From Azotobacter chroococcum (GTDB lineage Bacteria > Pseudomonadota > Gammaproteobacteria > Pseudomonadales > Pseudomonadaceae): a DNA stretch of 56,596 bases. The first letter of the stretch is position 1. Each line of letters opens with the position of its first letter. The stretch lies in the NCBI RefSeq assembly GCF_004339665.1, contig NZ_SMMU01000024.1, positions 1 through 56,596 on the forward strand, read 5' to 3'. The notes beneath the pieces were generated by a model. It did no database searches. It was not told the DNA's origin and was given only the letters and a program-made list of their open reading frames with translations. This document shows, piece by piece, positions 1-10,105 of this stretch. The translations under genes and the position numbers were made by a program.

Positions 1-15
1 ACACGTTATGAGAAG

Positions 16-47
16 AAGGCCAGCCATTTCAAGGGAATGCTGGCCTT
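16..47. terminator. Hairpin, possible terminator of an upstream gene
   Basis: A 9-bp inverted repeat (AAGGCCAGC / GCTGGCCTT) encloses about 14 bases. Only a short T run follows on the plus strand, so termination is plausible but not proven. No gene is visible in the first 376 bases. Confidence 0.35.
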
Positions 48-376
48 TGCGGCTGCTCTGCTATGGCTACGCTGATACGTCAACAGAACCTAGCAAGATC
101 GTGAAGGTTCTCAACCGGCGTCCCCAGGCCTGCTGTGTTTCAGCCGTCGATGAAGCAGGCAATGGCGAGTCACAGGCTTACGGTCTGAAGGTATATACGT
201 GTATGTATGTCTGTTTTTCGAAACTAACGGCTAGAGTTAACAAGGATTGGTGCTCGGGCATTCGGGGGCCAATCGGCAGTGACTGATGAACAAAACGTCA
301 GGTTGATAAAGTTCGCAATCTTCTCAGCCGTTGAAGTTGTGCCTTCTACATTCTTCCGAAGCACGATGAGGCCATC

Positions 377-1084
377 ATGGAAAGCTTGCAACCGCGTGAC
401 TATATCGCACGCATACGGCGTAAATTGCAGCAGGTGGGTCCCATGCATACCCTCCACCTGCTGCTGGTGAGAACCATCAACCGGCTGGCCCTGTTCAAGA
501 TCCTGCGCGGCATCCTGCTGCTCAAGGTCGATCCGGCGTTTCTCGACTGTCCGGCCGGTTACACGCCGGGCTTTCTCGACGAGAAGCAGCTGCGCCACTT
601 CGCCCGCGATCCGCAGAATGAGCTCGACGACAGCTTTCTCAATGAAGCCCTGGCCAAGGGCGATCGCTGCTATGCGATTCTCGATGGCGAAAATCTGGCC
701 GCCTACGGCTGGTACTCGCGCCAGCCGACCCGTATCAACCCGCCGGACATGCTGCTCGATTTCGATCCGGACTATGTCTACATGTACAAGGGGCTGACCA
801 ACCCCCTGTATCGCGGCCAGCGCTTGCACGCCATCGGCATGAACCGGGCGTTGCAGAGCTATATGGAGGAGGGCGTACGGGGGATCATCTCGTATGTCGA
901 GTCGACCAACTTCGACTCGCTCAAGTCCTGCTTCCGCCTGGGCTACCAGGCGTTCGGCTCGATCTACCTGTTGCGCCTCTTCGGCCGCAGCCTGCGCCTG
1001 TACAGCCCGGCCTGCCGCCACTACCGGTTCGCCCTGCGCGAGGAGGCGCCGATGGGCGGCGAGGTCGGCGCCAGCAAGGCCTGA
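377..1084 (+). CDS. GNAT-like N-acetyltransferase
   Basis: The 235-residue protein resembles the GNAT fold group: a variable N-terminal half, then a segment around residues 130-190 containing YRGQRLHAIGMNRAL. That segment matches the acetyl-CoA-binding arginine/glycine loop and helix, and is followed by SCFRLGYQAFGSIY, the usual last beta strands. The substrate cannot be told. The start at 377 gives MESLQPRDY with a purine-rich GATGAGG upstream; a later Met at 443 is less likely because conserved-looking sequence lies before it. The gene stands alone and converges on the following minus-strand gene across a hairpin. The family call is from motif appearance and is moderately sure. Confidence 0.6.
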   Translation: MESLQPRDYIARIRRKLQQVGPMHTLHLLLVRTINRLALFKILRGILLLKVDPAFLDCPAGYTPGFLDEKQLRHFARDPQNELDDSFLNEALAKGDRCYAILDGENLAAYGWYSRQPTRINPPDMLLDFDPDYVYMYKGLTNPLYRGQRLHAIGMNRALQSYMEEGVRGIISYVESTNFDSLKSCFRLGYQAFGSIYLLRLFGRSLRLYSPACRHYRFALREEAPMGGEVGASKA

Positions 1085-1102
1085 ACGGGGTGCCCGGGCA
1101 CC

Positions 1103-1130
1103 GGTGGGCAAGGCTTCGCCGCTGCCCACC
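1103..1130. terminator. Hairpin between convergent genes
   Basis: GGTGGGCA and TGCCCACC form an 8-bp stem around a 12-base loop, placed exactly between the stop codons of two convergent genes. No T run follows. It is likely a shared end structure. Confidence 0.4.
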
Positions 1131-1154
1131 CTGCGCAAAGCCGTCCGGATGGCT

Positions 1155-2510
1155 TCAGTCGGTCTTTTCCGCCAGCGCATCGCGCAGCAGCTCGGCCAGA
1201 TGCCGCGGCCGCTGGTCGCCATGGGCGCGCATCTGGTGGCGGCAGGAGAAGCCGTTGGCCACCACCCGTGCTGCGGGTTTTTCCCGCAGGGCCGGCATCA
1301 GCGCCTGTTCGGCCATCTTTGCCGACATCTCGGCGTGTTCAGCCTCGATGCCGAAGGTGCCGGCCATGCCGCAGCAGCCGGATTCGATCAGGCTGAACTC
1401 GTGGTCGGGGATCAGCTTGAGCACCCGGCGCATGGACTTCATGGCGCCGACCGCCTTCTGGTGGCAGTGGCCGTGCACCAGGGTTTCGCTGCCGGCCAGG
1501 GCCTTGAGCGGCAGGTCGAGGCGCTTGGCGGTAGCTTCGCGGGCGAGGAATTCCTCGAACAGCAGGCAGTGCTTGGCCACCTGTTCCACGGCTGCGCCGA
1601 GGCCCAGCGCCTGGGCGTCGTCGCGCAGGCCGAGCACGCAGGAGGCTTCCAGGCCGACGACGGTGCGTCCGGCCTGCACGTGGGGCAGCAGCGCCTGGAC
1701 CAGGCGGCGGGCCTCGGTGCGTGCCTCGTCGATCATGCCCTGGGCCAGGTAGGTGCGGCCGCAGCACAGGGCGCGCGCCGGCTCGCTGTCGCTGCCCTCC
1801 GACTCGGCGATCAGTACCCGGTAGCCGCCGGCCTCGAGCACGGCGAGCGCCGCCTCGGCGATGCCCGGCTCGAAGTGGCGGGTGAAGGTGTCGACCAGCA
1901 GCACCACCTCGGGCAGGCCCGCGGTGGGCGTGGCGTTGGCCGGCGCGGTGGCGAAGGGCTTGGCGGCCGGCTCCGGCAGGGCGCGGTTGGCGGCCAGGCC
2001 GAACAGGCGCTCGGACAGCCGTGCCAGCAGCGGGCTGGCGTTGCGCCAGTGCACCAGGGGTTTCAGCCAGGGCGCGCGGTGCAGCCAGCGCGGGGTGTGA
2101 CCGAACAGCCGGCTGCGCCAGCCGAGGCCCTGGCGGGCGGCGCGCTGGGCGAGGTATTCGGCCTTGATCAGCGGCATGTCGACGTTGGCCTCGCACTCGC
2201 GCTTGCAGCCCTTGCAGGCCACGCAGAGGTCCATGGCCTCGGCCAGGGCCGGATCGGCCAGCGCCTGTTCGGCCAGCTCGCTGTTCAGCGCCGCCTTGAG
2301 CAGGCGCACCCGGCCGCCGGTGGAGAGGTGCTCGTTGCCGCTGACGCGGAAACTCGGGCACATCACCTGCTTGCCCTCGGCCTCGCACTGGCGGCTGTTG
2401 ATGCACACCGCCACCGCCTTGGCGAAGTCGCCGCCGTGCCTGGGAATGTCGGCATAGGCGTCGCCCATGCCCGCGTCCTTGTAGGCGGACCAGTCGAGGA
2501 AGGTCTTCAT
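1155..2510 (-). CDS. CCG-domain (Fe-S)-binding oxidoreductase subunit, GlpC/YdiJ C-half-like
   Basis: The protein has 451 residues. Near the N-terminus is a ferredoxin-type cluster motif (CVACKGCKRECEANVDMP). Two C-terminal CCG-type segments follow, one around ALCCGRTYLAQG and the second around HCHQKA and SGCCGMAGTFG, which bind a [4Fe-4S] cluster or heterodisulfide-type centre in GlpC, LutA and D-2-hydroxyacid dehydrogenase relatives. It corresponds to the C-terminal half of the fused FAD-FeS proteins of the YdiJ type. No FAD-binding half is encoded on either side, so it is stand-alone here or the partner lies elsewhere. The start is the ATG at 2510 because GGGGGAG lies about 10 bases before it; a longer frame to 2564 lacks a good ribosome site. 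The substrate is unknown, and a dehydrogenase electron-transfer role is inferred. Confidence 0.65.
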   Translation of the reverse strand: MKTFLDWSAYKDAGMGDAYADIPRHGGDFAKAVAVCINSRQCEAEGKQVMCPSFRVSGNEHLSTGGRVRLLKAALNSELAEQALADPALAEAMDLCVACKGCKRECEANVDMPLIKAEYLAQRAARQGLGWRSRLFGHTPRWLHRAPWLKPLVHWRNASPLLARLSERLFGLAANRALPEPAAKPFATAPANATPTAGLPEVVLLVDTFTRHFEPGIAEAALAVLEAGGYRVLIAESEGSDSEPARALCCGRTYLAQGMIDEARTEARRLVQALLPHVQAGRTVVGLEASCVLGLRDDAQALGLGAAVEQVAKHCLLFEEFLAREATAKRLDLPLKALAGSETLVHGHCHQKAVGAMKSMRRVLKLIPDHEFSLIESGCCGMAGTFGIEAEHAEMSAKMAEQALMPALREKPAARVVANGFSCRHQMRAHGDQRPRHLAELLRDALAEKTD

Positions 2511-2682
2511 CGGGCGCGCTCCCCCCGGCAAGTGGCAGGGAACGGGAGGCGAAGGGGCAAGCAAGAGCGGCGAATGATCATGGTTCGGGCGGCTACGGGC
2601 TGGATACGGATGGATGCCATGCTAAGCAAGTGCCGGTGCGGATGCCAGCACGGGCGTGCCGCAGCGGCCGGACGGGCGCGAT

Positions 2683-4395
2683 TCAGCGCCGGGCGGGCAG
2701 GTAGTCCGGGCGGCCCAGGCCACGCGGGTCGCTGGCCGCCTCGACTGTGCCGCTGCGCTTGTCCCAGTGCAGCACCTGCTGGTTGCCATAGGGTTCGCGC
2801 ACCTTCAACTGGTGGCCGCGGCGCTGCAATTCATGGATTTGCGCGGCGTCGAAGGCCTCCGGCTCGTGCTCGATGACATCCGGCAGGTACTGGTGGTGAT
2901 AGCGTGGCACTGCCGGCCAGCGCCGGACCGGCTGGCCGTCGAGGTAGTCCAGCACGGCCAGCAGGACCATGCCGGGGATGCGGCTGCCGCCGGGGGTGCC
3001 GAAGGCGGCGAGGTCGTCGGCGCTTTCGATAAAGCTGGGGCTCATGCTCGACAGCGGGCGCTTGCCGGCGGCGACGGCGTTGGCCGGGCTGGCGGCGAGC
3101 CGGTAGGCGTTGCTGCCCTGCAGGTCGGCGGCGAAGTCGTCCATCTCGTCGTTGAGCAGCACCCCGGTGCCCGGCACGGCGAAGGCGGCGCCGAACGGCA
3201 GGTTGATCGACAGGGTGGCGGCCACCGCGTTGCCCTCGGCATCCAGCACGGCGAAGTGGCTGGTGTGCTCGCCCTCGCGCCAGGCCGGCGCCGGCTTCAG
3301 GCTGGCACTGGGGGTGGCCCGCTGCGGGTCGATGCCGGCGGCCAGTTCGCGCAGGTAGGCGGGGGCGAGCAGGCGCTCGACGGGGTTGGCGACGAAGTCC
3401 GGGTCGCCGAGCAGGCCGCGGTCGCGGAAGGCGCGGCGCGAGGCTTCCACCACATAGTGGGCGCGCTGCACGCGGTCGGTCGCCCGCCAGGGCAGCCGTT
3501 CGAGCATGCCGAGGCTCTGCGCCAGGGCGATGCCGCCGGCCGAGGGCGGCGGCGCGCCGATCAGCTCGCGGCCTTCGGCGAGGGCGAAGCGCAGCGGCTC
3601 GCGCTCGACCACCCGGTAGCGGGCCAGGTCCTCGGCGCTCCAGATGCCGCCGGCAGCGCGCACCCCGGTGACCAGGCGCTCGGCGACGGGGCCGGCATAG
3701 AAACCGTCATGGCCGCGTTCGGCGAGTCGTTCGAGGGTCTCGGCCAGCTCCGGCTGGCGCACGCGATGGCCTTCGGCGGGGATCTCGCCGTCGGCGAGGA
3801 ACAGCCGGGCGCTCTCCGGGTCGTCGCGCAGGGCGCTCAGGCGGAACTCGGCGCGCTGCCGGTAGAGGCGGTCGACAGGAAAACCCCCGCGGGCCTGGCG
3901 GATCGCCGGCGCCAGGCTGTCTCTCAGGGGCAGGCGGCCGTGGCGGGTGGCCAGCTCGACCAGCGCCGCCGGCAGGCCGGGGATCGCCGCGGCTAGGGCG
4001 CCGTCGCGGGACAGCTCGGGCCGGGCGCGGCCGTCGCGCACGTAGAGCTCGGCATGGGCGGCGAGGGGCGCGCGCTCGCGGGCGTCGAGGAAGCGGTAGC
4101 GGGCCCGGGCGTCGCCCTGGTCCTCGCGCAGCAGGAAGAAGCCGCCGCCGCCGAGGCCGGAGCCGTAGGGCTCGATCACCGCCAGGCTGGCGGCGACCGC
4201 CACGGCGGCGTCGAAGGCGTTGCCGCCCTGTTCGAGAACCGACCGGCCGGCGGCACTGGCTTCGGGATGGGGCGTGGCGAGGGCGGCGCGGACAGGGGCC
4301 TGCGCCTCGGCGGTGGCCGCGAGGGCCAGCAGTGCCAGGCCGGCGAGGAGCCGGCCGAGGCGGAGGGGAAAGGCAGGCGTTCCGTCGCCGGGCAC
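2683..4395 (-). CDS. ggt: Gamma-glutamyltransferase precursor
   Basis: This periplasmic enzyme cleaves gamma-glutamyl bonds of glutathione and transfers the glutamyl group to water or amino acids. The 570-residue protein has a hydrophobic signal segment (about residues 15-31, ending AEA). The N-terminal subunit carries the conserved TPHPEASAAG and GSGLGGGGFFLLR region. The autocatalytic nucleophile is Thr378 in HTSHFAVLD, where the chain cuts itself into large and small subunits. The small subunit has LNDEMDDF and PLSSMSPSF, typical substrate-pocket motifs. The start is GTG at 4395, three bases after the ferredoxin stop, so the two genes are cotranscribed. The same fdx-ggt pairing is known in P. 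aeruginosa. Confidence 0.9.
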   Translation of the reverse strand: MPGDGTPAFPLRLGRLLAGLALLALAATAEAQAPVRAALATPHPEASAAGRSVLEQGGNAFDAAVAVAASLAVIEPYGSGLGGGGFFLLREDQGDARARYRFLDARERAPLAAHAELYVRDGRARPELSRDGALAAAIPGLPAALVELATRHGRLPLRDSLAPAIRQARGGFPVDRLYRQRAEFRLSALRDDPESARLFLADGEIPAEGHRVRQPELAETLERLAERGHDGFYAGPVAERLVTGVRAAGGIWSAEDLARYRVVEREPLRFALAEGRELIGAPPPSAGGIALAQSLGMLERLPWRATDRVQRAHYVVEASRRAFRDRGLLGDPDFVANPVERLLAPAYLRELAAGIDPQRATPSASLKPAPAWREGEHTSHFAVLDAEGNAVAATLSINLPFGAAFAVPGTGVLLNDEMDDFAADLQGSNAYRLAASPANAVAAGKRPLSSMSPSFIESADDLAAFGTPGGSRIPGMVLLAVLDYLDGQPVRRWPAVPRYHHQYLPDVIEHEPEAFDAAQIHELQRRGHQLKVREPYGNQQVLHWDKRSGTVEAASDPRGLGRPDYLPARR

Positions 4396-4398
4396 CGG

Positions 4399-4855
<457 letters not shown>

Positions 4856-4999
4856 GAACCTGATACGGCTGGGCGGTGCTGAACGGGCTTTGCCGTTGCG
4901 TTTATTCACATTGGCGGGACCTGGCAAGCCTCTTGATGAGGATCGCCATGCGACTTTTGGTCGCCTCCGCAATCGCTTGTTTTTATTGATTTTTTATTT

Positions 5000-5018
5000 T
5001 TGCTCGAAAAACGAGCAA
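5000..5018. other. Perfect 7-bp hairpin next to an AT-rich tract
   Basis: TTGCTCG-AAAAA-CGAGCAA is a perfect stem-loop. The preceding bases (about 4979-4999) are almost all A/T, in contrast to the GC-rich surroundings. It lies downstream of the minus-strand methyltransferase, but the tract would be A-rich in that transcript, so it is not a canonical intrinsic terminator. Confidence 0.35.
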
Positions 5019-5079
5019 GCGTCCTGCGCGACGCCACCCGTGGGCTTCGGGGACGTCTTTCCGGAAATCATCAACAAAG

Positions 5080-6315
5080 TTATCCACAGCGGGTGTGGGT
5101 AACCCGTTCGGCCAGCAGCAGGTGGTTGCGCGGGGTCAGCTGGGGGGCGCAGAAGCGGCCCAGGCGGACCTGGTAGCCCTGTTCCTCCAGGTACAGCGCG
5201 CGGTCGAGCAGCAGCCAGAGTTCCAGCGGGCGGCGGAACAGGGCGCGCGGCAGTTCGAGGTTGCGCACCTCGGCCAGGCGCTGCCAGCCGCGGGCTTCCA
5301 GGGCCTGCCAGTCGCGCGGGGCGGGGGCGGGAAGGTCCTTGAGGGCGGCGAGCTCGCGGCAGTAGTCGGCGAAGTCCTTCTGCAGCCAGGCGAGGGGCAG
5401 CGAGGGGGTCGGCAGGTAGGCGTCGACGCCGCGCAGTTCCCGCTGCAGCAGGTCGAAGGCCAGGCGGCGGGCCATCGACTGGTCGCGCTGGCGACGCACC
5501 CGGGCGCTGGCGGTGACGGTTTCGCTGAGCGGCAGGCGCAGGTCGTCGCGGGACAGCTGCAGCGGCGAGGCGCGGGCGGCGGCGGACAGCGGCCGGTAGT
5601 CCTCGCTGTCGATGCGGTTGTAGCAGCAGGGCGCCACCGCCAGTTGCCGGCAGCCGGCGGCGCTGGCCAGCTGCAGCAGGCGCACGTGCAGTTCGCCGCA
5701 GGCATGCAGCGCCAGCGGGGTGTGGCGGGCGTCGAGCTGGTCGGCGACGTCGGCGGCGAGCACGTCCTGCAGGCGGTGTTCGGCCGCCAGTTGCAGGCGG
5801 TCGCTGAGCGCCTGGCCGGCCGCGACCAGTTCGGCGTCGTATTCCAGGCAGGTCAGGGGCGTGCCGTCGTGGGCCAGGGCGCGGCCGAGGTGGCCCTTGC
5901 CGGCGCACCAGTCGAGCCAGTGGGCAGGCGGGGTAGCGAACTGCAGGCGGCTGGCGAAGTGGCGGATCTGCTGCCATTTGCGTCCCGGCACGTCGACCGC
6001 GAAGCGCTCCGGGGCTGCGTCCCGGGCCACGGCGGGCAGCGCGCCGGTCTCGCTCAGGACGAGCGAGGCGGCGGCCAGTGCGTCGAAGGGCGCGGGGGCG
6101 GCAAGGTGTTCGGGGTGGTTGTGGGCGGCCTCGGCGTCTTCCAGGGAACGTCGGCGCAGCCAGGCGGCCAGTTCGGCGTGCCGTGCTTCCCAGGGCAACT
6201 GCAGGAAGTTGAATGGCCGCGGCCGCCAGAGGTCTTGGTGGGCGAGCAGGAAGTCGTCGAGGGCGCGGAAGCGTTCGAGCAGTCGCGGGCCGCTGAGAGG
6301 TGGGGCGTCTGGCAT
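5080..6315 (-). CDS. SAM-dependent methyltransferase domain protein (METTL25-like)
   Basis: The 411-residue protein has a Rossmann methyltransferase core beginning with HWLDWCAGKGHLGRALA, a DxxxGxGxxG-like SAM-binding loop. CLEYDAELV (the acidic ribose ligand) and PLALHACGELHVRLL follow. CCYNRI in the middle recalls the RRM/METTL25 family, where Cys-rich segments follow motif IV. The substrate is unknown. The frame is open to 6489, but the start chosen is the ATG at 6315 (MPDAPPLSG), because the upstream stretch is low-complexity and unlike the rest. The gene is monocistronic, facing the transglutaminase operon across 321 bases. Confidence 0.6.
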   Translation of the reverse strand: MPDAPPLSGPRLLERFRALDDFLLAHQDLWRPRPFNFLQLPWEARHAELAAWLRRRSLEDAEAAHNHPEHLAAPAPFDALAAASLVLSETGALPAVARDAAPERFAVDVPGRKWQQIRHFASRLQFATPPAHWLDWCAGKGHLGRALAHDGTPLTCLEYDAELVAAGQALSDRLQLAAEHRLQDVLAADVADQLDARHTPLALHACGELHVRLLQLASAAGCRQLAVAPCCYNRIDSEDYRPLSAAARASPLQLSRDDLRLPLSETVTASARVRRQRDQSMARRLAFDLLQRELRGVDAYLPTPSLPLAWLQKDFADYCRELAALKDLPAPAPRDWQALEARGWQRLAEVRNLELPRALFRRPLELWLLLDRALYLEEQGYQVRLGRFCAPQLTPRNHLLLAERVTHTRCG

Positions 6316-6636
6316 GGTTCGTGAGTGATTCGGCCGGAGCGGGCGATTATAGCGGGGGGCTTTCAGGGGGCGGCACGGGCGGGTACAAATACCCAAGTAC
6401 CTTCGTCGGGATGCCGGTGCGGGGTTCGGAGCGCCTGCTAGAATCCGGCCGGTTTCCTCGGCAAACGAGTAGGACGCGGAGTCATGCACTTTTTTGGCTC
6501 ACGTGAGGTACCTTTTTGTCATTCGCAGACCCAAAACGGGGCGCAAAGTCCCCATGCGCTGACACAAAGATGTAGGTATGAGAGTTGCTAACATCTTTTC
6601 CATCTGTCATCGCTCTGGCCACGCAGGAGGCCCGCC
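6316..6636. other. Divergent intergenic region, no gene seen
   Basis: About 320 bases lie between the methyltransferase start and the transglutaminase start. The left 100 bases are GC-rich; the right part (6480-6610) is markedly more AT-rich, with a T6 run at 6489-6494. A short complementary pair, GGGGCGCAAAGTCCCC, sits near 6537-6552. It must hold promoters for both flanking genes, but I cannot assign boxes with confidence. Confidence 0.4.
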
Positions 6637-9600
6637 TTGTCGATTCATGTCGCTTTGCACCACGTCACCCACTATCGCTACGACCGGCTGGTCACCGTGG
6701 GGCCGCAGATCGTCCGTCTGCGGCCGGCGCCCCATAGCCGCACCCGCGTCCTCTCGTATGCGCTGAAGGTGGCGCCGGGCGAGCATTTCATCAACTGGCA
6801 GCAGGACCCGCAGGGCAACTACCTGGCGCGTCTGGTGTTTCCGGAGAAGACCCGCGAACTGAAGGTCGAGGTCGATCTGGTCGCCGAGATGGCGGTGTTC
6901 AACCCCTTCGACTTCTTCCTCGAGCCCTACGCCGAGAGCATTCCCTTCGACTACACCGAGGGCGAGCAGCGCGAGCTGGCGCCCTATCGGGTGAAGCTGC
7001 CGGCGACGCCGCTGTTCGCCCGCTACCTGGCCGGCATCGACCTGACGCCGACCCGCAGCGTGGACTTCCTGGTCGCCTTGAACCAGCGCGTGGCGCGCGA
7101 CGTGCGCTACCTGATCCGCATGGAGCCGGGGGTGCAGACGCCCGAGGAGACCCTCGAGAAGGCCTCCGGCTCCTGTCGCGACTCGGCCTGGCTGCTGGTG
7201 CAGCTGCTGCGCCACCTGGGCCTGGCGGCGCGCTTCGTCTCCGGCTACCTGATCCAGCTCAAGCCCGACGTGAAGTCGCTCGACGGCCCCAGCGGCACCG
7301 AGGTGGACTTCACCGACCTGCACGCCTGGTGCGAGGTGTACCTGCCGGGCGCCGGCTGGATCGGCCTCGACCCGACCTCCGGGCTGTTCGCCGGCGAGGG
7401 CCACATCCCGCTGGCGTGCAGCCCCGAGCCGTCCTCGGCGGCGCCGATCAGCGGCCTGGTCGACGAGTGCGAGTGCGAGTTCTCCCACGAGATGCGCGTC
7501 GAGCGCATCTGGGAAGCGCCGCGGGTCACCAAGCCCTACAGCGAGGAGCAGTGGCGGGCGGTCCTCGCGCTCGGCCGCCAGGTCGATGCCGACCTGGCGC
7601 GCGGCGACGTGCGCCTGACCATGGGCGGCGAGCCAACCTTCGTGGCCCTCGACTACCCGGACGATCCCGAGTGGAACACCGAGGCCATGGGGCCGAACAA
7701 GCGCCGTCTGGCCGCCGAGCTGTTCCACCGCCTGCGCCACCACTATGCGCCGCAGGGCCTGGCGCATTTCGGCCAGGGCAAGTGGTATCCGGGCGAGCAG
7801 CTGCCGCGCTGGTCGCTCAACTGCTTCTGGCGCAAGGACGGCGAGCCGGTCTGGCAGGACCCGGCGCTGTATGCCGACGAGAGCCGCCACTACGGGGCCG
7901 ACGCGCAGCTGAGCGCGCGCTTCCTCGACACCCTCTGCGGCTTCCTCGGGGTGACCGGCGAGCACTTCTTCCCGGCCTACGAGGACTGGATGTACTACCT
8001 GTGGCGCGAGCGCCAGCTGCCGGAGAACGTCACCCCGGAAGACGCGCGGCTGGCCGATCCGCTGGAGCGCGAGCGCCTGCGTCGGGTCTTCGAGCAGGGG
8101 CTGAACCATGCGGTCGGGCACGTCCTGCCGCTGATGCGCAGCCTCGACGGCAGCCAGTGGCTGACCGGCTCCTGGTTCCTGCGCGACGAATACTGCCGGC
8201 TGATCCCCGGCGACTCGCCGCTGGGTTGGCGCCTGCCGCTGGACTCGCTGCCCTGGGCCCGCGACATGGACCAGCCCTACGTGCATGCGCCGGACCCCAA
8301 CCAGCCGTTCCCGCCGCTGCCGAGCCGCCAGCGCATCCTCCAGCAGCTGCGCAGCGTGCCGGCCGGCCAGCCGGGCGTGGCGCGTGCCGGCGCGGCTCTC
8401 GGCGCTGCCGGGCACGGCGCGGTCGGCCCGGCTGAGGGCGTGCGCCAAGCGGCGCCGGCGCCCTTCGAGTCGGCCCAAGGCATCGTGCGCACCGCGCTCT
8501 GCGTCGAGCCGCGCGATGGTCGCCTGTACCTCTTCATGCCGCCGCTGGAGCGGCTGGAGGACTACCTGGAACTGGTCGCGGCGATCGAGACGACCGCCCG
8601 CGAACTGGACTGCCCGGTGCTGCTGGAAGGCTACGAGCCGCCGGCCGATCCGCGCATGCGGCATTTCCGCGTCACCCCGGACCCGGGCGTGATCGAGGTG
8701 AACATTCATCCGGCGGAGAACTGGGACGAGGTGGTCGAACGCACCGAGTTCCTCTACGAGGCGGCCCGCCAGACGCGGCTGTCCAGCGAGAAGTTCATGA
8801 TCGACGGCCGCCACGTCGGCACCGGCGGCGGCAACCACTTCGTCCTCGGCGGCGCGACCCCGGCCGACTCGCCGTTCCTGCGCCGTCCCGACCTCCTGCG
8901 CAGCCTGATCAGCTACTGGCACAACCACCCGTCGCTGTCCTACCTGTTCTCCGGCCTGTTCATCGGCCCGACCTCGCAGGCGCCGAGGGTGGACGAGGCG
9001 CGCAACGACGCGCTCTACGAGCTGGAGATCGCCTTCCAGCAGATGCCCGAGCCGGGCGCCGCCTGCCCGCCGTGGCTGGTCGACCGCCTGCTGCGCAACC
9101 TGCTGGTGGACGTCAGCGGCAACACCCACCGCGCCGAGTTCTGCATCGACAAGCTGTACTCGCCGGACAGCGCCAGCGGGCGCCTCGGCCTGCTCGAGTT
9201 CCGCGGCTTCGAGATGCCGCCGCACGCCCAGATGAGCCTGGCCCAGCAGCTGCTGCTGCGCTCCTTGATCGCGCGCTTCTGGGACGAGCCGTACCAGCCG
9301 CAGCGCCTGGTGCGCTGGGGCACCGAGCTGCACGACCGCTTCCTGCTGCCGCACTTCGTCGCCCAGGACTTCCACGACGTGCTCTACGAGATGGACCGGT
9401 ACGGCTATTCGCTGCGTCCGGAGTGGTTCGCCCCGCACTTCGAGTTCCGCTTCCCGAAACTCGGCGACTTCGCCGTGCAGGGCATGGCGCTGGAAGTGCG
9501 CCAGGCGCTGGAGCCCTGGCACGTGATGGGCGAGGAGGGCGCCACCGGCGGCACCGCGCGCTACGTCGACTCCTCCCTGGAGCGTCTGCAGGTGAGCGTC

Positions 9601-9990
9601 AGCGGCATGCCCCAGGACCGCTACGTGCTGACCTGCAACGGCCAGCCGGTGCCGCTGCGCCCGACCGGCACGGTTGGCGAGTTCGTCGGCGGCGTGCGCT
9701 ATCGCGCTTGGCAGCCGGCCTCCAGCCTGCACCCGACCATCGGCGTGCATGCGCCGCTGGTGTTCGACCTGGTGGACACCTGGATGCAGCGTTCCCTGGG
9801 CGGTTGCCAGTACCATGTCAGCCATCCGGGCGGGCTCAGCTACGAGACCCTGCCGGTCAACGCCTACGAGGCGGAAAGCCGCCGTCTGTCGCGCTTCTTC
9901 CGTATCGGCCACACACCGGGCAAACTGGTGCCTGTCGCGCCGGTCGAAAACAGGGAGATGCCGATGACCCTGGACCTGCGCCGCCGCTGA
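6637..9990 (+). CDS. Large transglutaminase-like protein with DUF2126
   Basis: The 1117-residue cytoplasmic protein has an N-terminal bacterial transglutaminase-like region followed by a transglutaminase core. Catalytic Cys is in [15 protein letters not shown], His in [12 protein letters not shown], and Asp in GLDPTSG. A very long C-terminal DUF2126 region follows, with [36 protein letters not shown] and [11 protein letters not shown]. The start codon is TTG at 6637, chosen because AGGAGG sits six bases upstream. It is the first gene of a three-gene operon with an ATP-grasp/alpha-E protein and a second transglutaminase. Such clusters have been proposed to make and cut amide or isopeptide bonds; the actual substrate is not known. 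About residues 570-605 form an Ala/Gly-rich linker. Confidence 0.8.
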   Translation: MSIHVALHHVTHYRYDRLVTVGPQIVRLRPAPHSRTRVLSYALKVAPGEHFINWQQDPQGNYLARLVFPEKTRELKVEVDLVAEMAVFNPFDFFLEPYAESIPFDYTEGEQRELAPYRVKLPATPLFARYLAGIDLTPTRSVDFLVALNQRVARDVRYLIRMEPGVQTPEETLEKASGSCRDSAWLLVQLLRHLGLAARFVSGYLIQLKPDVKSLDGPSGTEVDFTDLHAWCEVYLPGAGWIGLDPTSGLFAGEGHIPLACSPEPSSAAPISGLVDECECEFSHEMRVERIWEAPRVTKPYSEEQWRAVLALGRQVDADLARGDVRLTMGGEPTFVALDYPDDPEWNTEAMGPNKRRLAAELFHRLRHHYAPQGLAHFGQGKWYPGEQLPRWSLNCFWRKDGEPVWQDPALYADESRHYGADAQLSARFLDTLCGFLGVTGEHFFPAYEDWMYYLWRERQLPENVTPEDARLADPLERERLRRVFEQGLNHAVGHVLPLMRSLDGSQWLTGSWFLRDEYCRLIPGDSPLGWRLPLDSLPWARDMDQPYVHAPDPNQPFPPLPSRQRILQQLRSVPAGQPGVARAGAALGAAGHGAVGPAEGVRQAAPAPFESAQGIVRTALCVEPRDGRLYLFMPPLERLEDYLELVAAIETTARELDCPVLLEGYEPPADPRMRHFRVTPDPGVIEVNIHPAENWDEVVERTEFLYEAARQTRLSSEKFMIDGRHVGTGGGNHFVLGGATPADSPFLRRPDLLRSLISYWHNHPSLSYLFSGLFIGPTSQAPRVDEARNDALYELEIAFQQMPEPGAACPPWLVDRLLRNLLVDVSGNTHRAEFCIDKLYSPDSASGRLGLLEFRGFEMPPHAQMSLAQQLLLRSLIARFWDEPYQPQRLVRWGTELHDRFLLPHFVAQDFHDVLYEMDRYGYSLRPEWFAPHFEFRFPKLGDFAVQGMALEVRQALEPWHVMGEEGATGGTARYVDSSLERLQVSVSGMPQDRYVLTCNGQPVPLRPTGTVGEFVGGVRYRAWQPASSLHPTIGVHAPLVFDLVDTWMQRSLGGCQYHVSHPGGLSYETLPVNAYEAESRRLSRFFRIGHTPGKLVPVAPVENREMPMTLDLRRR

Positions 9991-10105
9991 GTGTCCTTTC
10001 GCCCCGGCGGAGCGGCCCGGAGGGACTGATCCGCACGGATCTCCTCCCCGGGCTGCCCCCGGGGAGGGGAGCGCAAGGCGCAATCTCCCTGATTTCGAGT
10101 CACCC

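Noticed and set aside
8-286. 92-codon frame at the left edge
   Set aside because: No ribosome site, no recognisable protein, and it crosses the hairpin at 16-47.
6480-6610. Possible riboswitch or small RNA before the transglutaminase gene
   Set aside because: GGGGCGCAAAGTCCCC slightly recalls a cyclic-di-GMP riboswitch piece, but the other conserved blocks are missing and no full fold could be drawn.
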